Counted from the stretch's first letter, positions 42,896 through 52,296 are shown. The stretch: DNA of 64,000 nt from Collinsella sp. (GCA_018378775.1 JAGZWV010000006.1:3626-67625); one strand, 5' to 3'. Numbers and translations are program-made. Notes: generated by a model not told the origin, from the letters alone.

Positions 42896-43010
42896 TGACG
42901 TGAAAAATAACACGTAAAAATTTTACACGTCATTTTACGCGTCAAAATTATGACACGAAAAAATTTGCGTGTCATTTTGCGTGTCAACGTGACGTGAAAT
43001 GACACGCAAA
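42896..43010 (-). promoter_or_regulatory. Cluster of nine TGACRCGYAAA-type motifs
   Basis: Copies begin at 42896, 42909, 42951, 42990 and 43000 in direct orientation and cover 42921-42932, 42933-42944, 42964-42974 and 42975-42986 in the opposite one. They fill the gap just upstream of the AlbA_2 gene, as an operator array would. Confidence 0.7.
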
Positions 43011-43040
43011 TGTGCGCAGGCGAGGCGTCCTGCTTAAAAC

Positions 43041-43346
43041 CTAGACCAGGCGGGCGTAGTCCTGTGACTGGTGGTAAACGTGGGCGATGTAGATCGTTTC
43101 GCGCTCAAACTTGTAAAGACACACGTAGTTGTTGACGGGGAACGATCGGTAATTGCGTGCCGCCAACTCTCGTATGTGCGAGAGGGGCCGTAGGAGCGGC
43201 TGCTCGCGAAGCAGATCAAGCTGATATTCAAACTCAGCGACGAAATTGCCCGCTGCACGCGGATTCTTGAGGATTTGGGCAAGGTATCCGACGATACTCT
43301 CGTACTCATACCGCGCGCTTTTGAGTATCACGACGTTATAAGTCAT
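43041..43346 (-). CDS. RelE/ParE family toxin
   Basis: A 101-residue toxin of the ParE/RelE fold: MTYNVVILKSARYEYESIVGYLAQ, then RELAARNYRSFPVNNYVCLYKFERETIYIAHVYHQSQDYARLV. The ending with YHQSQDYA is common in this family. Toxins of this kind cleave mRNA on the ribosome or poison gyrase. It overlaps the antitoxin gene by 11 bases and is translated after it. Confidence 0.88.
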   Translation of the reverse strand: MTYNVVILKSARYEYESIVGYLAQILKNPRAAGNFVAEFEYQLDLLREQPLLRPLSHIRELAARNYRSFPVNNYVCLYKFERETIYIAHVYHQSQDYARLV

Positions 43347-43602
43347 ATTTGTCTCGGATCGAAGTCGCGAAGGAGTCGTAGTCGCTGTAGTCACCTTGCG
43401 AGATCTCATCCTCTGCCAACATCATGCGAGACAGCAGCTTGGCCTTGGCGATTTCGTCTTGCATGAGGCGATACTGGTCGCTGCTGATGCAGTGCATGGC
43501 TTCGTAGCCGTTTTTGGTAACGGTGACATCGCGCTCAGACTCAACAAGCGCGGTAAATGCAGCAGTATCCTTCATATCTCGGACGGGCACACAAGCTGAC
43601 AT
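43336..43602 (-). CDS. Phd/YefM-type antitoxin
   Basis: An 88-residue antitoxin: CVPVRDMKDTAAFTALVES, then ERDVTVTKNGYEAMHCISSDQYR is the usual Phd/YefM DNA-binding half. The acidic C-terminal half (EDEISQGDYSDYDSFATSIRDKYDL) would wrap the toxin. The start at 43602 has GGAGG six bases upstream. It probably represses its own promoter. First gene of the toxin-antitoxin pair. Confidence 0.85.
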   Translation of the reverse strand: MSACVPVRDMKDTAAFTALVESERDVTVTKNGYEAMHCISSDQYRLMQDEIAKAKLLSRMMLAEDEISQGDYSDYDSFATSIRDKYDL

Positions 43603-43669
43603 GGGTACCTCCTTTGCGTTGGGACACAATTGTACCACGGTATGTTAAAACGTCGGCGTCGTCGAATTA

Positions 43670-43885
43670 TCTCAATCTGTAACAGTTGGGAATAGAAAAC
43701 CGGGTTAGATGTTACAGATCGAGATATTCTGCTTCGGGCTAACCGTTTGTCTCGATCTGTAACAGGTAGACGTGAAAAACCGGGCTACGTGTTACAGATC
43801 GAGATCTTCAAGTTCGGGCCATTCGTTTGTCTCGATCCGTAACAGCTGGGGCCGAAAATCCCTGTTAGATGTTACAGATCGAGAT
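43670..43885. repeat. Hairpin array 2, three 56-bp units
   Basis: Units at 43670, 43750 and 43830, exactly 80 bp apart, with arms like TCTCGATCTGTAACAG and TGTTACAGATCGAGA. The array lies between the antitoxin start and the 3' end of the first GH1 gene. Confidence 0.92.
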
Positions 43886-43908
43886 AAACGGCCCGCTCAG
43901 GTCCGACC

Positions 43909-43958
43909 AAAAAACAAAAAGGCCGCATGCGAACCCGTGGAGGGATTCGTATGCGGCC
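43909..43958 (-). terminator. Terminator after GH1 gene (1)
   Basis: On the minus strand GGCCGCATACGAA pairs with TTCGCATGCGGCC (one mismatch) and a T-rich run follows. Confidence 0.88.
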
Positions 43959-43980
43959 GACAGGGGGTATGCGGCAAAAG

Positions 43981-45402
43981 TTAGGCCATAAGCAGGCCGG
44001 TCTCCGAGACGTTCTTGTACCAGTACGCGCTCGCCTTGGGATAGCGCTTCTGGGTCTCAAAGTCGATGTAGAACAGGCCGTAGCGCTTGTTGTAGCCGTT
44101 GGTCCAGGAGAACTGGTCCTGCAGCGACCACACAAAGTAACCGTCAACGTTTACGCCGCCGTCGATTGCCTTGAGGATCCATGCGAGATGCTGACGCATG
44201 TAATCGATACGAGGGGCGTCGTCAATAAAGCCGTCCTCAAAGTCGTCCTTATAGCCCATGCCGTTCTCGGTAATGTAGATCTTCTTGTAGTTGGGGTAAT
44301 CGTTCTTAATGCGGAGCAGCAGGTCGTAGAGGCCCTCGGGATAGATAATCCAGTCCCAATCGGTGGTGGGTACGCCTTCGCGCACGCATGACTCGCCCAC
44401 GCCCTTGAGGAACCAGCGCGAGGAGCCCTTGTCGCCGGTGCCATTGTGGTTGATGTCGTTTTCGCCCTCGGCAGCACGCAGGAACTGGCACTTGTAGGTG
44501 TTGACGCCCAAGCAATCGTTGTAGGGGAGCGCGGCGGTCAGCGCGGCGATGTCCTCGTCGCGGACGTCGAGCTCGCCGCCGGCGATATGGGCCAGCTTGG
44601 TCGCAGCCTCCATGGTGTCGGCTGCATAGTGGCCGCGGAAGGTAGCGTCGAGTACCCAGCGGTTGTTGATGACGTCGGCCATGCGAGCTGCCTCGCAGTC
44701 GGCGGCGTTGTTGGGATCGAGGGGATACTTGGGCTCCAGGTTCTGGACAATGCCGATCTCGCCCTCAAAGCCGCCCTCATGGAAGGCGACGACAGCCTTG
44801 GCGTGGGCCACCATCATGTTGTGCATGAGCTGGAAGGCCTTGTCCAGGCGATACTTCTCGCCGTGCGGCCAGTTGCCGACGATAAAGCTGCCCTCGGCGG
44901 TCGCGGGAATCTCGTTAAAGGTAAACCAGTGCTTGACCTCGGTGAACTCGGCAAAGCAGAACTTGGCGTACTCGACAAAGGCGTCGATCGTCGTGCGCGT
45001 CAGGAAGCCCTCGCCGCCGTTCTGGTAAAAGGCCTCAGGTGTATCAAAGTGATCAAGCGTGACATAGGGGATAACGCCGGCATTATTGCAGGTGGCAAAG
45101 AGCTCGTGATAGAAGGCAACACCCTCGGGGTTAATCTCGCCAGTGCCGTTGGGGAAGATGCGGCTCCAAGCGATGGAGACGCGGATACCGTTGATGCCGA
45201 AGCGCTGGCACAGGTCGATATCGACCGGGTACTTGTTGTAGAAATCGCTTGCGGGATCGGGGGAGAAGCGACCCTGAGCTGCCAGGAAATCGTCCCAGGG
45301 CACTTTGCCCTTGCCGTGCGTGCGGGTCTCGCCCTCAACCTGGTAAGCGGCGGTGGCGCCGCCAAACACAAAGCCGTCGGGGAACTGCATGGGGTTGGTC
45401 AT
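43981..45402 (-). CDS. 6-phospho-beta-glycosidase, GH1, LacG-like (1)
   Basis: A 473-residue GH1 enzyme that splits PTS-imported 6-phospho-beta-glycosides. The acid/base is E164 in WFTFNEI and the nucleophile E379 in YITENGMG. The pattern SWTNGYNKRYG keeps the Ser, Lys and Tyr that bind the 6-phosphate in LacG. DWDWIIYPEGLYD is also LacG-like, so a 6-phospho-galactoside is likely but 6-phospho-glucosides cannot be excluded. It follows EIICB (2) in a two-gene operon, with a hairpin in the gap. Confidence 0.88.
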   Translation of the reverse strand: MTNPMQFPDGFVFGGATAAYQVEGETRTHGKGKVPWDDFLAAQGRFSPDPASDFYNKYPVDIDLCQRFGINGIRVSIAWSRIFPNGTGEINPEGVAFYHELFATCNNAGVIPYVTLDHFDTPEAFYQNGGEGFLTRTTIDAFVEYAKFCFAEFTEVKHWFTFNEIPATAEGSFIVGNWPHGEKYRLDKAFQLMHNMMVAHAKAVVAFHEGGFEGEIGIVQNLEPKYPLDPNNAADCEAARMADVINNRWVLDATFRGHYAADTMEAATKLAHIAGGELDVRDEDIAALTAALPYNDCLGVNTYKCQFLRAAEGENDINHNGTGDKGSSRWFLKGVGESCVREGVPTTDWDWIIYPEGLYDLLLRIKNDYPNYKKIYITENGMGYKDDFEDGFIDDAPRIDYMRQHLAWILKAIDGGVNVDGYFVWSLQDQFSWTNGYNKRYGLFYIDFETQKRYPKASAYWYKNVSETGLLMA

Positions 45403-45436
45403 GAGTCATCCTTTCTGTGGGATACGAATAGGGAGA

Positions 45437-45463
45437 GGTGCCCGAACCGGGAATCCGGGCACC
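45437..45463 (-). promoter_or_regulatory. Hairpin between EIICB (2) and GH1 (1)
   Basis: GGTGCCCG and CGGGCACC pair in the intercistronic gap. There is no T-run, so it may act in mRNA processing or stability. Confidence 0.6.
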
Positions 45464-45476
45464 AACAGAGGGAGAA

Positions 45477-47255
45477 CTAGTCGAGGTTCTCGCGGAGCCA
45501 CTTGATGGCGCCAGCGGGGTCGCGAGTAAGGTCGATATATTCCTTACCGCGGGGAGCGAGCAGCTTAATGCCCAGGCGATCGGTGTCGGCCTTCATGTCG
45601 TTGTAGTAGCTACGAACCTGCGGGGCGAGCACGATAACGTCGTACTGATCCATGATGGCAGTGTGCTGGCCATAGGCGCCTGCGGAGGAAGCGATGTTCT
45701 CTCCGGTCTGCGCAGCACCTTCCTTGATGGCGTTGGCGAGCATGGCAGAGGTGCCGGCGCCGGCGCACAGGACGAGGACCTTCAGGCCATCGACATCCTT
45801 CTTAGCGGATGCGTCGGCTGCGGGCTCGGGCTGATCGGCGACAGGCTCGCTGTCGGCGGCAGCGGCGGTCGGCTCGACGGAAGCGGTAGCCTGCTCGACA
45901 GCGGGCGCAGGGGCGTTGGCGGCGATGGTGGCAGCACCATCGGACTCGAGACCCAGCTCGGCGGCGCGCTCGGCCTCCTGGTCGCAGAGCAGCTTATCGT
46001 ATGCCTTCAAGAACGGCAGGTAGATGATGGCGTCCAGCAAGATGATGATCGCGACAAACACCAGGGCGATAAGCTGGAAGTTCGTGGTGATGAAGATGCC
46101 GATGGGGGCAGGGGTAGCCCAAGGCACCACGAAGGAGAAGCCGTTCATGCCCACGTTGTCGATAAAGAACTTGGCAACACTCACGTTGACGCAGCCGGCG
46201 GCAACAAAGGGGATGAGCATGTAGGGGTTAAGGATCATCGGCGCGCCAAAGAGCAGCGGTTCGTTGACGGCGAAGGCAACAGGAACAATCGAGGCCTTAC
46301 CGACGGCCTTGAGCTGCTTGGACTTCATAAAGAGAATCAGTAGAAGTGGCACGATGAACGTGGCGCCGGTGCCGCCGAACTCACCCACGAGCGACATGTT
46401 GAAGGTGAGGGAATGGGCGGGGTGACCACCGGCCAGCAGAAGCTGCAGGTTCTCGGCCTGGTTGGCAAGACGGATGGGGTCGATGCCCGGCTGGACGATC
46501 GAGGGACCGTGGACGCCGATGAACCAGAAGAACGCGGTGGCTGCCTGGATAAGGATAAGGCCAGGATAGGTTTCTGCAGCGGTAAAGAGCGGGGAGAGCA
46601 GTTTGATAAGCAGCTCGGAGAACGGAACGCCCATGAGGTTGCGCACGACGACATCGATAATGCCGCAGATGATGACGGCGCCGCCAAAGGGGATGATGTC
46701 GCGGAAGTTCTGAGCGATGGCGCCCGGAACCTCCTTGGGCAGCTTAATGGTCAGATCGCGCGAGACGCAGAATTTGTAGACCCACACGGTAATGAACGCG
46801 GCGATATAGGCCGAGAACAGACCGCGCGTACCCATGCTGGTGCAATCGAAGACCGAAAGCTCGGAGCCGTCGAACTTGGTGGTGAACTGCGTAACAGCGA
46901 GCAGCAGCATGCTGCACTGGGCGGCCACCATGGTGGAGCCGTCGTTGAGCACCTTGCCGGCGGGCATGCGACGGTTCATGGAAGCCGTGAAGTTCTTGGC
47001 GGTGGTGCCGGCAACCATGATGCCCATGACGCCCATGGTGAAGTTGTACAGCTTGTTACACCAGTCGATGAGCGGCTGGGGCAGCGTGATGCCAACTACG
47101 CCGGGAAGGGTGGCAATGAGCAGAAAGATCGAAGAGGTGAGGACGATGGGCATACACCCAAGGAATCCGTCCTTAATAGCCTGGAGGTAGATGTTCCTCG
47201 AGATCTTCTCAAAGAACGGCTGATGCTTTTCGAGCATCTTTACGATGGCGTCCAT
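45477..47255 (-). CDS. PTS lactose/cellobiose-family EIICB (2)
   Basis: A 592-residue fused EIIC-EIIB permease. The EIIC part has FIGVHGPSIV and NEPLLFGAPMILNP. A linker of Ala/Glu/Pro-rich sequence (about residues 445-485) leads to EIIB with the phosphorylated C497 in VLVLCAGAGTSAMLAN. First gene of a minus-strand operon with a GH1 hydrolase, divergent from a LacI gene. LacI operators lie about 105-145 bases upstream of its start. Confidence 0.88.
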   Translation of the reverse strand: MDAIVKMLEKHQPFFEKISRNIYLQAIKDGFLGCMPIVLTSSIFLLIATLPGVVGITLPQPLIDWCNKLYNFTMGVMGIMVAGTTAKNFTASMNRRMPAGKVLNDGSTMVAAQCSMLLLAVTQFTTKFDGSELSVFDCTSMGTRGLFSAYIAAFITVWVYKFCVSRDLTIKLPKEVPGAIAQNFRDIIPFGGAVIICGIIDVVVRNLMGVPFSELLIKLLSPLFTAAETYPGLILIQAATAFFWFIGVHGPSIVQPGIDPIRLANQAENLQLLLAGGHPAHSLTFNMSLVGEFGGTGATFIVPLLLILFMKSKQLKAVGKASIVPVAFAVNEPLLFGAPMILNPYMLIPFVAAGCVNVSVAKFFIDNVGMNGFSFVVPWATPAPIGIFITTNFQLIALVFVAIIILLDAIIYLPFLKAYDKLLCDQEAERAAELGLESDGAATIAANAPAPAVEQATASVEPTAAAADSEPVADQPEPAADASAKKDVDGLKVLVLCAGAGTSAMLANAIKEGAAQTGENIASSAGAYGQHTAIMDQYDVIVLAPQVRSYYNDMKADTDRLGIKLLAPRGKEYIDLTRDPAGAIKWLRENLD

Positions 47256-47360
47256 AAAGCTCCTTTGCTACTTGATGCGCGATGCATGTGGATGGAACTG
47301 GTCGTCGATGGATGGTCAGGACTGCCCGGAAACCTTCCTGCTTAAGGAAGGCATTGCGAA

Positions 47361-47400
47361 ATGACAACGTTGTCATTTCGTTAATGACAACGTAAGACAT
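47361..47400. promoter_or_regulatory. LacI operators of cassette A
   Basis: ATGACAACGTTGTCAT at 47361-47376 is a perfect palindrome with the central ACGT common in LacI sites. A second, half-conserved copy (AATGACAACGTAAGACAT) is at 47383-47400. Both lie between EIICB (2) and the LacI gene. Confidence 0.75.
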
Positions 47401-47446
47401 TTTTGGAAGAGCAACAAGGATATACGGGTGAGTGGTCGATATTGTT

Positions 47447-47457
47447 CGGTAAACGGT
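47447..47457 (+). promoter_or_regulatory. CGGTAAACGGT motif
   Basis: Exact copy of the motif also found at 23381, in the divergent EIICB (2)/LacI promoter region. Confidence 0.6.
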
Positions 47458-47530
47458 TGATTTATCAGTCAGGCAGGTGGTGTATGCTAGAACGCAAAAA
47501 ACAAGCGATAGAGAACCGAGTGGAGAAGCG

Positions 47531-48541
47531 GTGACAACGATGGACAAGAAAAACGTTTCGATGAACGACGTGGCGATTGCCGCGGGTGTTTCTCTCAAGA
47601 CGGTGTCGCGCGCGATCAACGAGCCCGATAGCGTGCGAGAGTCGACACGCGATAAGGTCCATTCGGCAATGGAGGCGCTCGGATTTCGAACCAACTTTGC
47701 CGCGCGTTCGCTCAAGTTGGGCCGTTACGGGTGCATCGGCGTTGTGCTGTTTCACTTGTCAGGCGGTGCCGTGGACATGATTGACGGTATCGCCGATGCC
47801 GCCGAAGAGCGAGGCTTTGCGCTCACAATGATCAAAAAGCGGGCGGGGGAGAAGATGACCCTTGCCGATGCGGCGCGCAGGATGTCGCAGCTTCCCGTCG
47901 ACGGCATGATCTTCAACCTGCGTCAGATGGTCGATGACTTTGATACTTTTGAGGCACCGAAAGACCTCAAGACGGTGATTATCACACCGATGGAGCATCC
48001 TACCTGCTCCACCGTCAGTGACGACCAAGAGGGCGGCGCGCGCATGGCGTGCGAGTACTTCTTGAATCGCGGGCACAAGAACGTGTACTTCGTCTCTGGT
48101 AAGAAAGAGTCACTGTCGAGCCAGTGCCGTATGAAAGGTTGGCGTGCGGCACTCGAGGCGCGTGGCATTGAGCCGCCCGAGCCTCTGCAAGGCGATTGGA
48201 ATGCGGATAGTGGCTATGCCGCGGGCCTTGTGCTTGCCGATAAGCCCGATTGCACGGCGGTCCTCGCTGCTAACGACTGCATGGCAAACGGCGTGATGAT
48301 GGCTCTACGTGACAAAGGGCTCAGTGTGCCCAATGATGTGTCCGTGATCGGCTTCGACGATGAGCTCTATAAGACGATTCCCAACTCGATTCTGACGTCG
48401 GTGAAGTTTCGCCACCGCGAGCTGGGCGTCCGTGCGCTTAACGAGGTCGTCGCAGGTCTGGAAGCCCCGAGCTCCAGAAGCCGTACGCTCGTCTCGGGCG
48501 TGTTGGTCGAACGTTCCAGCGTAAAGGACCTGCGGGCGTAG
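47531..48541 (+). CDS. LacI family regulator (1)
   Basis: A 336-residue LacI-type repressor. The helix-turn-helix and hinge are in VSMNDVAIAAGVSLKTVSRAIN and MEALGFRTNFAARSLK. The ligand domain has SVIGFDDELYKTIPNSILTSVKF. It faces EIICB (2) and GH1 (1) and is the natural regulator of that cassette through the ATGACAACGTTGTCAT palindrome. The GTG at 47531 has GGAG five bases upstream; the ATG at 47540 is an alternative. Confidence 0.88.
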   Translation: MTTMDKKNVSMNDVAIAAGVSLKTVSRAINEPDSVRESTRDKVHSAMEALGFRTNFAARSLKLGRYGCIGVVLFHLSGGAVDMIDGIADAAEERGFALTMIKKRAGEKMTLADAARRMSQLPVDGMIFNLRQMVDDFDTFEAPKDLKTVIITPMEHPTCSTVSDDQEGGARMACEYFLNRGHKNVYFVSGKKESLSSQCRMKGWRAALEARGIEPPEPLQGDWNADSGYAAGLVLADKPDCTAVLAANDCMANGVMMALRDKGLSVPNDVSVIGFDDELYKTIPNSILTSVKFRHRELGVRALNEVVAGLEAPSSRSRTLVSGVLVERSSVKDLRA

Positions 48542-48559
48542 ACGTGCTCGGCCTGTTCG

Positions 48560-48775
48560 TCTAAATCTGTAACAGGTAGGGCCGAAAATCTCAGCTAGTT
48601 GTTACAGATTTAGACAATTCGGTCCGGTATATTCCGTTTGTCTCGATCTGTAACGTCTAAGCGGTCAAAAGTGGTCTACATGTTACAGATTGAGATTTTC
48701 GGCTTGGCCTGTGCGTTCATCTCGATCTGTAACAGCTAGGACCGAAAAACTCGGCTAGATGTTACAGATTGAGAT
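48560..48775. repeat. Hairpin array 3, three 56-bp units
   Basis: Units at 48560, 48641 and 48720 (81 and 79 bp apart), between the convergent 3' ends of LacI (1) and EIICB (3). Arm bases vary in pairs (TCTAAATCTG facing CAGATTTAGA in unit 1), which keeps the stem paired. Confidence 0.92.
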
Positions 48776-48799
48776 GAACAGGAGGACGGGTGCGGTCTA

Positions 48800-48842
48800 A
48801 ACAAAATGGCCCGCGCATCACACATCGATGCACGGGCCATTT
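48800..48842 (-). terminator. Terminator after EIICB (3)
   Basis: On the minus strand AAATGGCCCG pairs with CGGGCCATTT around a 19-base loop; TTGTTT follows. Confidence 0.75.
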
Positions 48843-48874
48843 ATTGTCTGCAAGCGGCAGGTGGTGTCAGCGTC

Positions 48875-50635
48875 TTATGCCTCGAGGTTTTCCTCGATCC
48901 AGGCGACGGCGCCCTTGGGATCCTTAGTGAGGTCGATGTACTGTTTGCCCTTGGGCGACAGCAGCGTGATGCCCAGGCGGTCGGTGTCGGCCTTCATCTC
49001 GTTGTAATAGGTGCGAACCTGCGGAGCCAGGACGATGACGTTGTACTGGTCCATGATGGCGTAGTGACTGCCGTAGGCACCGGCGTTGGCGGTAATGTCG
49101 ATGCCCAGCTCGTCGGCGCCTTCCTTAAGCGCGTTGGCGAGCAGTGCAGAGGTGCCGGCGCCAGCGCACAGAACCAGAACCCTCAGATCCTTGCCCTTAA
49201 GGGCGGACGGAGCTGCGGAGGCCTCAGTGGCAGAAGCGGTCTCGACAACAGGAGCCTCAACGGCGGGGGCGTCAGCGGTCTTAACGGTCTTGGTCTCCTC
49301 GGCCTCTTCTTCGGCCAGGGTCTCGGCCTCCTGCTTGCACAGGACGTTGTCGTAGGCCTTGCAGAACGGGTAGTAGATCAAGAAGTCAACGACCAGCAGG
49401 ACGACAACCAGGACCAGAGAGATCGGCTGGAAGTTGGTGTCGATGAAGGTGCCGATCGGTCCGGGGAGTGCCCACGGCATGGCATAGATAAAGCCGTTCA
49501 TGCCCAAAAAGTCGATGAAGAACTTACCAATGAGGACGTTGGCCACGGGGGCAAACAGGAACGGGATCAGGAAGTACGGGTTGAGGATGATGGGCGCGGC
49601 GAACAGCAGCGGCTCGTTGACGGCGAACATCACGGGTACGACAGAGGCTTTGCCGACGGCCTTGAGCTGCTTGGAGCGCATAAAGAGCAGGAAGATGATC
49701 GGGACAATGAACGTGGCGCCGGTGCCGCCGAGTTCGCCGATGTAGTTACCGAAGTTCTCGGTCAGGGCGAGGGCGGGGTGACCGCCGGCCTGCAGCGTGG
49801 CGAGGTTGGTGGTGATGTTGCCAAACAGCGCGGCGTTGAGGGCAGGCTTAACGACCGAGGGGCCGTGGATGCCCATGAACCAGAACAGCGGGATCATGAA
49901 CCAGATGAGGGCGAGGCCGGCGTAGGAATCGGCAGCGGCGAACAGCGGGCTCACCAGCGTGGAGATGACGTTGGCAAACGGGACGGCCAAGCAGGTGCGG
50001 CAGATAACGTCGATGACGGCGACAAACAGGATGGAGAAGCTGAAGGCGAAGATGTCGCGGAAGTTCTGGGCGATGGCGCCGGGGACTTCTTTGGGCAGCT
50101 TGATGGTGATGTCTCGCTTAATGCAGAAGGCATAGATGTTGACCGTGGCAAATGCGGCGACAAAGGAGCTCAGCAGGCCCTTGGTGCCCATGTTGTCGGT
50201 AAAGAACACCGAGACATCGGCGCCGTCGATCTTGGCACTCGTCTGGGTAACGGCCAAGATGAGCATAGCGCACATGGCGGCGACCATGGTGCTCGTGGCG
50301 TTGATGGCCTTGCCGGCAGGCATGCGGCGGTTCTTGGAGCCGGTCAGCGCGCTTGCGGTGGTGCCGGCGACCATGATGCCCACGACGCCCATCGTGAAGT
50401 TGTAAACCTTGTTGCAGAAGTTCACGACGTCGACGTTCCACCAGTCGGGCAGCGTAAAGCCGCCGACCGTGGCGACAACGCCCGGCAGGGTCGAAATAAG
50501 CAGGAAGACAGAAGAAGACAGGATGATGGGCATTGCTGCCAAAAAGCCGTCTTTAATGGCCTGAAGGTAGATGTTCTTAGAGACCTTGTCGAAGTACGGC
50601 TGACCTTTCTCCAAGAACTTAACGATCGATTCCAT
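48875..50635 (-). CDS. PTS lactose/cellobiose-family EIICB (3)
   Basis: A 586-residue fused permease. The EIIC part has WFMGIHGPSVVKP and NEPLLFAAPIILNP. The EIIB cysteine is C490 in VLVLCAGAGTSALLAN. The closest relative in the window appears to be EIICB (2), but it has its own insertion after the first helix (VGGFTLPDWWNVDVV). It is the second gene of its operon here, after GH1 (2), the reverse of the order in the other two cassettes. Confidence 0.88.
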   Translation of the reverse strand: MESIVKFLEKGQPYFDKVSKNIYLQAIKDGFLAAMPIILSSSVFLLISTLPGVVATVGGFTLPDWWNVDVVNFCNKVYNFTMGVVGIMVAGTTASALTGSKNRRMPAGKAINATSTMVAAMCAMLILAVTQTSAKIDGADVSVFFTDNMGTKGLLSSFVAAFATVNIYAFCIKRDITIKLPKEVPGAIAQNFRDIFAFSFSILFVAVIDVICRTCLAVPFANVISTLVSPLFAAADSYAGLALIWFMIPLFWFMGIHGPSVVKPALNAALFGNITTNLATLQAGGHPALALTENFGNYIGELGGTGATFIVPIIFLLFMRSKQLKAVGKASVVPVMFAVNEPLLFAAPIILNPYFLIPFLFAPVANVLIGKFFIDFLGMNGFIYAMPWALPGPIGTFIDTNFQPISLVLVVVLLVVDFLIYYPFCKAYDNVLCKQEAETLAEEEAEETKTVKTADAPAVEAPVVETASATEASAAPSALKGKDLRVLVLCAGAGTSALLANALKEGADELGIDITANAGAYGSHYAIMDQYNVIVLAPQVRTYYNEMKADTDRLGITLLSPKGKQYIDLTKDPKGAVAWIEENLEA

Positions 50636-50747
50636 AGTTCACGCTCCTCTTTGCATGAAATCTTAATGGCATGGACGTTGAAAACCTATATGGTCTCCCG
50701 CTTGCTAAAAGCCCGGGTGCAGGCGGGGTCGGTCCCAGGGGGAGAGA

Positions 50748-50786
50748 GGGGAGCGGCTGGGTTTGTATCGCATGGGGCCGCTCCCC
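50748..50786 (-). promoter_or_regulatory. Hairpin between GH1 (2) and EIICB (3)
   Basis: GGGGAGCGGC and GCCGCTCCCC form a perfect ten-base stem in the 175-base intercistronic gap. Confidence 0.65.
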
Positions 50787-50810
50787 CTCGGGGGAAAGCG
50801 AGGCGATGCG

Positions 50811-52259
50811 CTACTGCGCGTCCGCCATAGTGTCGGCGAGCTCCTTGTACCAGAGTGCCGACTGCTTGATGTAGCGTTTTTGCGTGTCGAAGTCGATGTA
50901 GAACAGGCCGTAGCGCTTGTTATAGCCATTGGCCCACGAGAACTGGTCCTGCAGGCTCCAGATAAAGTAGCCCTGGACGTCGACGCCCTCGGCACGCGCC
51001 TGGAGCACCTTCTCCATGTGCTGGTCGACAAAGTCGATGCGCTCGGGATCGGCGACGATGCCGTTTGCGTCGGGCTCGGGGTCCTTGTGGCCCAGGCCGT
51101 TTTCGGTGATATAGATGACGGGGAGGTTGGGATAGGTGGCGCTGATGTGCTTGAGCGTGTCGTAGAGGCCTTGCGGGTAGATGAGCCAATCCCAGTCGGT
51201 GGTGGGGATACCCGGCATATCGACCTGCTGCCCGACGCCCTTAAACTTAAAGCACGAGGTGCCCTTGTCTCCGGTGCCGTTAAAGCTGTTGGTGGACTCG
51301 CCATCGTAGGCGGCGATAAACGCCGACTGATAGTAGTTGAGGCCGAACATATCGTTGCGGGGCGCCGCCTTGGCGAGCTCCTCCATGTCGCTGTCCTCAA
51401 CCGTAAGCGTGGCGTTGTTGGCACGCAGAATCTCGTTGATGAGTGAGAGGGTGCGCGCGGAGTAGTGACCCAGGAAGGCGCCGTCCATGATGAAGTCGGT
51501 GTAGAAGGCGTTGTACAGGTCGGCGGCGTGCTGGTCGGCGGGCGAGTCTGTGGCAGGATATGCCGGCGTCAGGACGTTGACCATGCCAATGCGTCCGCCC
51601 AGGTGCTCGGTCTCGTCAAGATCCTTATACAGGTTGACGGCGCGGGCGTGGGCAACGAGCTCGTTGTGCTGGCTCTGGATGCCGCTCGTCACATCAAAGT
51701 GATGGTTGGGCGGGAAGTTGCCTTGGATGTATTGGGAGTGCGAGAGACTGATGAGCTCGTTGATGGTGAACCAATTCTTGACCTCGCGGAACTCGCGGAA
51801 GCAGAACTCGGCATAGCGCACATAGGCGTCGACGGTCTTGCGGTTGAGCCAGTCGCCCTGGTTGAACAGGGCGGCGGGGGAGTCAAAGTGATGCAGGGAC
51901 ACATAGGGCTCGACGCCATACTTTTTGCAGCAGGCGAACAGCTCGTGGTAGTGCTTAACGCCCTCGGCGAGGGGCTCGGCATCGTCGCCGTTGGGGAAGA
52001 TGCGGGTCCAGGCGATGGACACACGGATGGCGTTGAGTCCATGCTCGGCAGAAAGGCGGATATCCTCCTCGTAGCGGTTGTAGAAATCACTGGCCGGGTC
52101 GGGCAAAAAGCGACCCTGGGCGACAAGGTAATCGTCCCACATGGTCTTACCCTTGCCTGCCACCTTCGTGGAACCTTCCGTTTGGTACGCGGCGGTTGCG
52201 GCGCCCCAAACAAAGCCCTTCGGCAGCTGCTGTACGCGGTTTAGCAAAGACATATGCAT
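50811..52259 (-). CDS. 6-phospho-beta-glycosidase, GH1 (2)
   Basis: A 482-residue GH1 enzyme. The acid/base is E168 in WFTINEL and the nucleophile E386 in YITENGLG; SWANGYNKRYG keeps the 6-phosphate-binding Ser, Lys and Tyr. It is more distant from LacG than the other two (VWGAATAAYQTEGSTKVAGKG at the start), so it may prefer another 6-phospho-beta-glycoside. The start at 52259 follows GAGGG; an in-frame ATG two codons later is possible. First gene of the operon with EIICB (3). Confidence 0.85.
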   Translation of the reverse strand: MHMSLLNRVQQLPKGFVWGAATAAYQTEGSTKVAGKGKTMWDDYLVAQGRFLPDPASDFYNRYEEDIRLSAEHGLNAIRVSIAWTRIFPNGDDAEPLAEGVKHYHELFACCKKYGVEPYVSLHHFDSPAALFNQGDWLNRKTVDAYVRYAEFCFREFREVKNWFTINELISLSHSQYIQGNFPPNHHFDVTSGIQSQHNELVAHARAVNLYKDLDETEHLGGRIGMVNVLTPAYPATDSPADQHAADLYNAFYTDFIMDGAFLGHYSARTLSLINEILRANNATLTVEDSDMEELAKAAPRNDMFGLNYYQSAFIAAYDGESTNSFNGTGDKGTSCFKFKGVGQQVDMPGIPTTDWDWLIYPQGLYDTLKHISATYPNLPVIYITENGLGHKDPEPDANGIVADPERIDFVDQHMEKVLQARAEGVDVQGYFIWSLQDQFSWANGYNKRYGLFYIDFDTQKRYIKQSALWYKELADTMADAQ

Positions 52260-52276
52260 ACACCCTCTCGTCTCGC

Positions 52277-52296
52277 TGTTCGATATTGTGCGTTTG
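52277..52296 (-). promoter_or_regulatory. LacR-like site upstream of GH1 (2)
   Basis: TGTTCGATATTGT matches the first 13 bases of the site before lacF; the second half (GCGTTTG) is weaker. Confidence 0.35.

Noticed and set aside
48806..50830. 674-residue plus-strand reading frame
   Set aside because: It is the antisense of EIICB (3), a common effect of high GC and codon bias. Its translation is low-complexity Gly/Asp/Val-rich sequence without domains.
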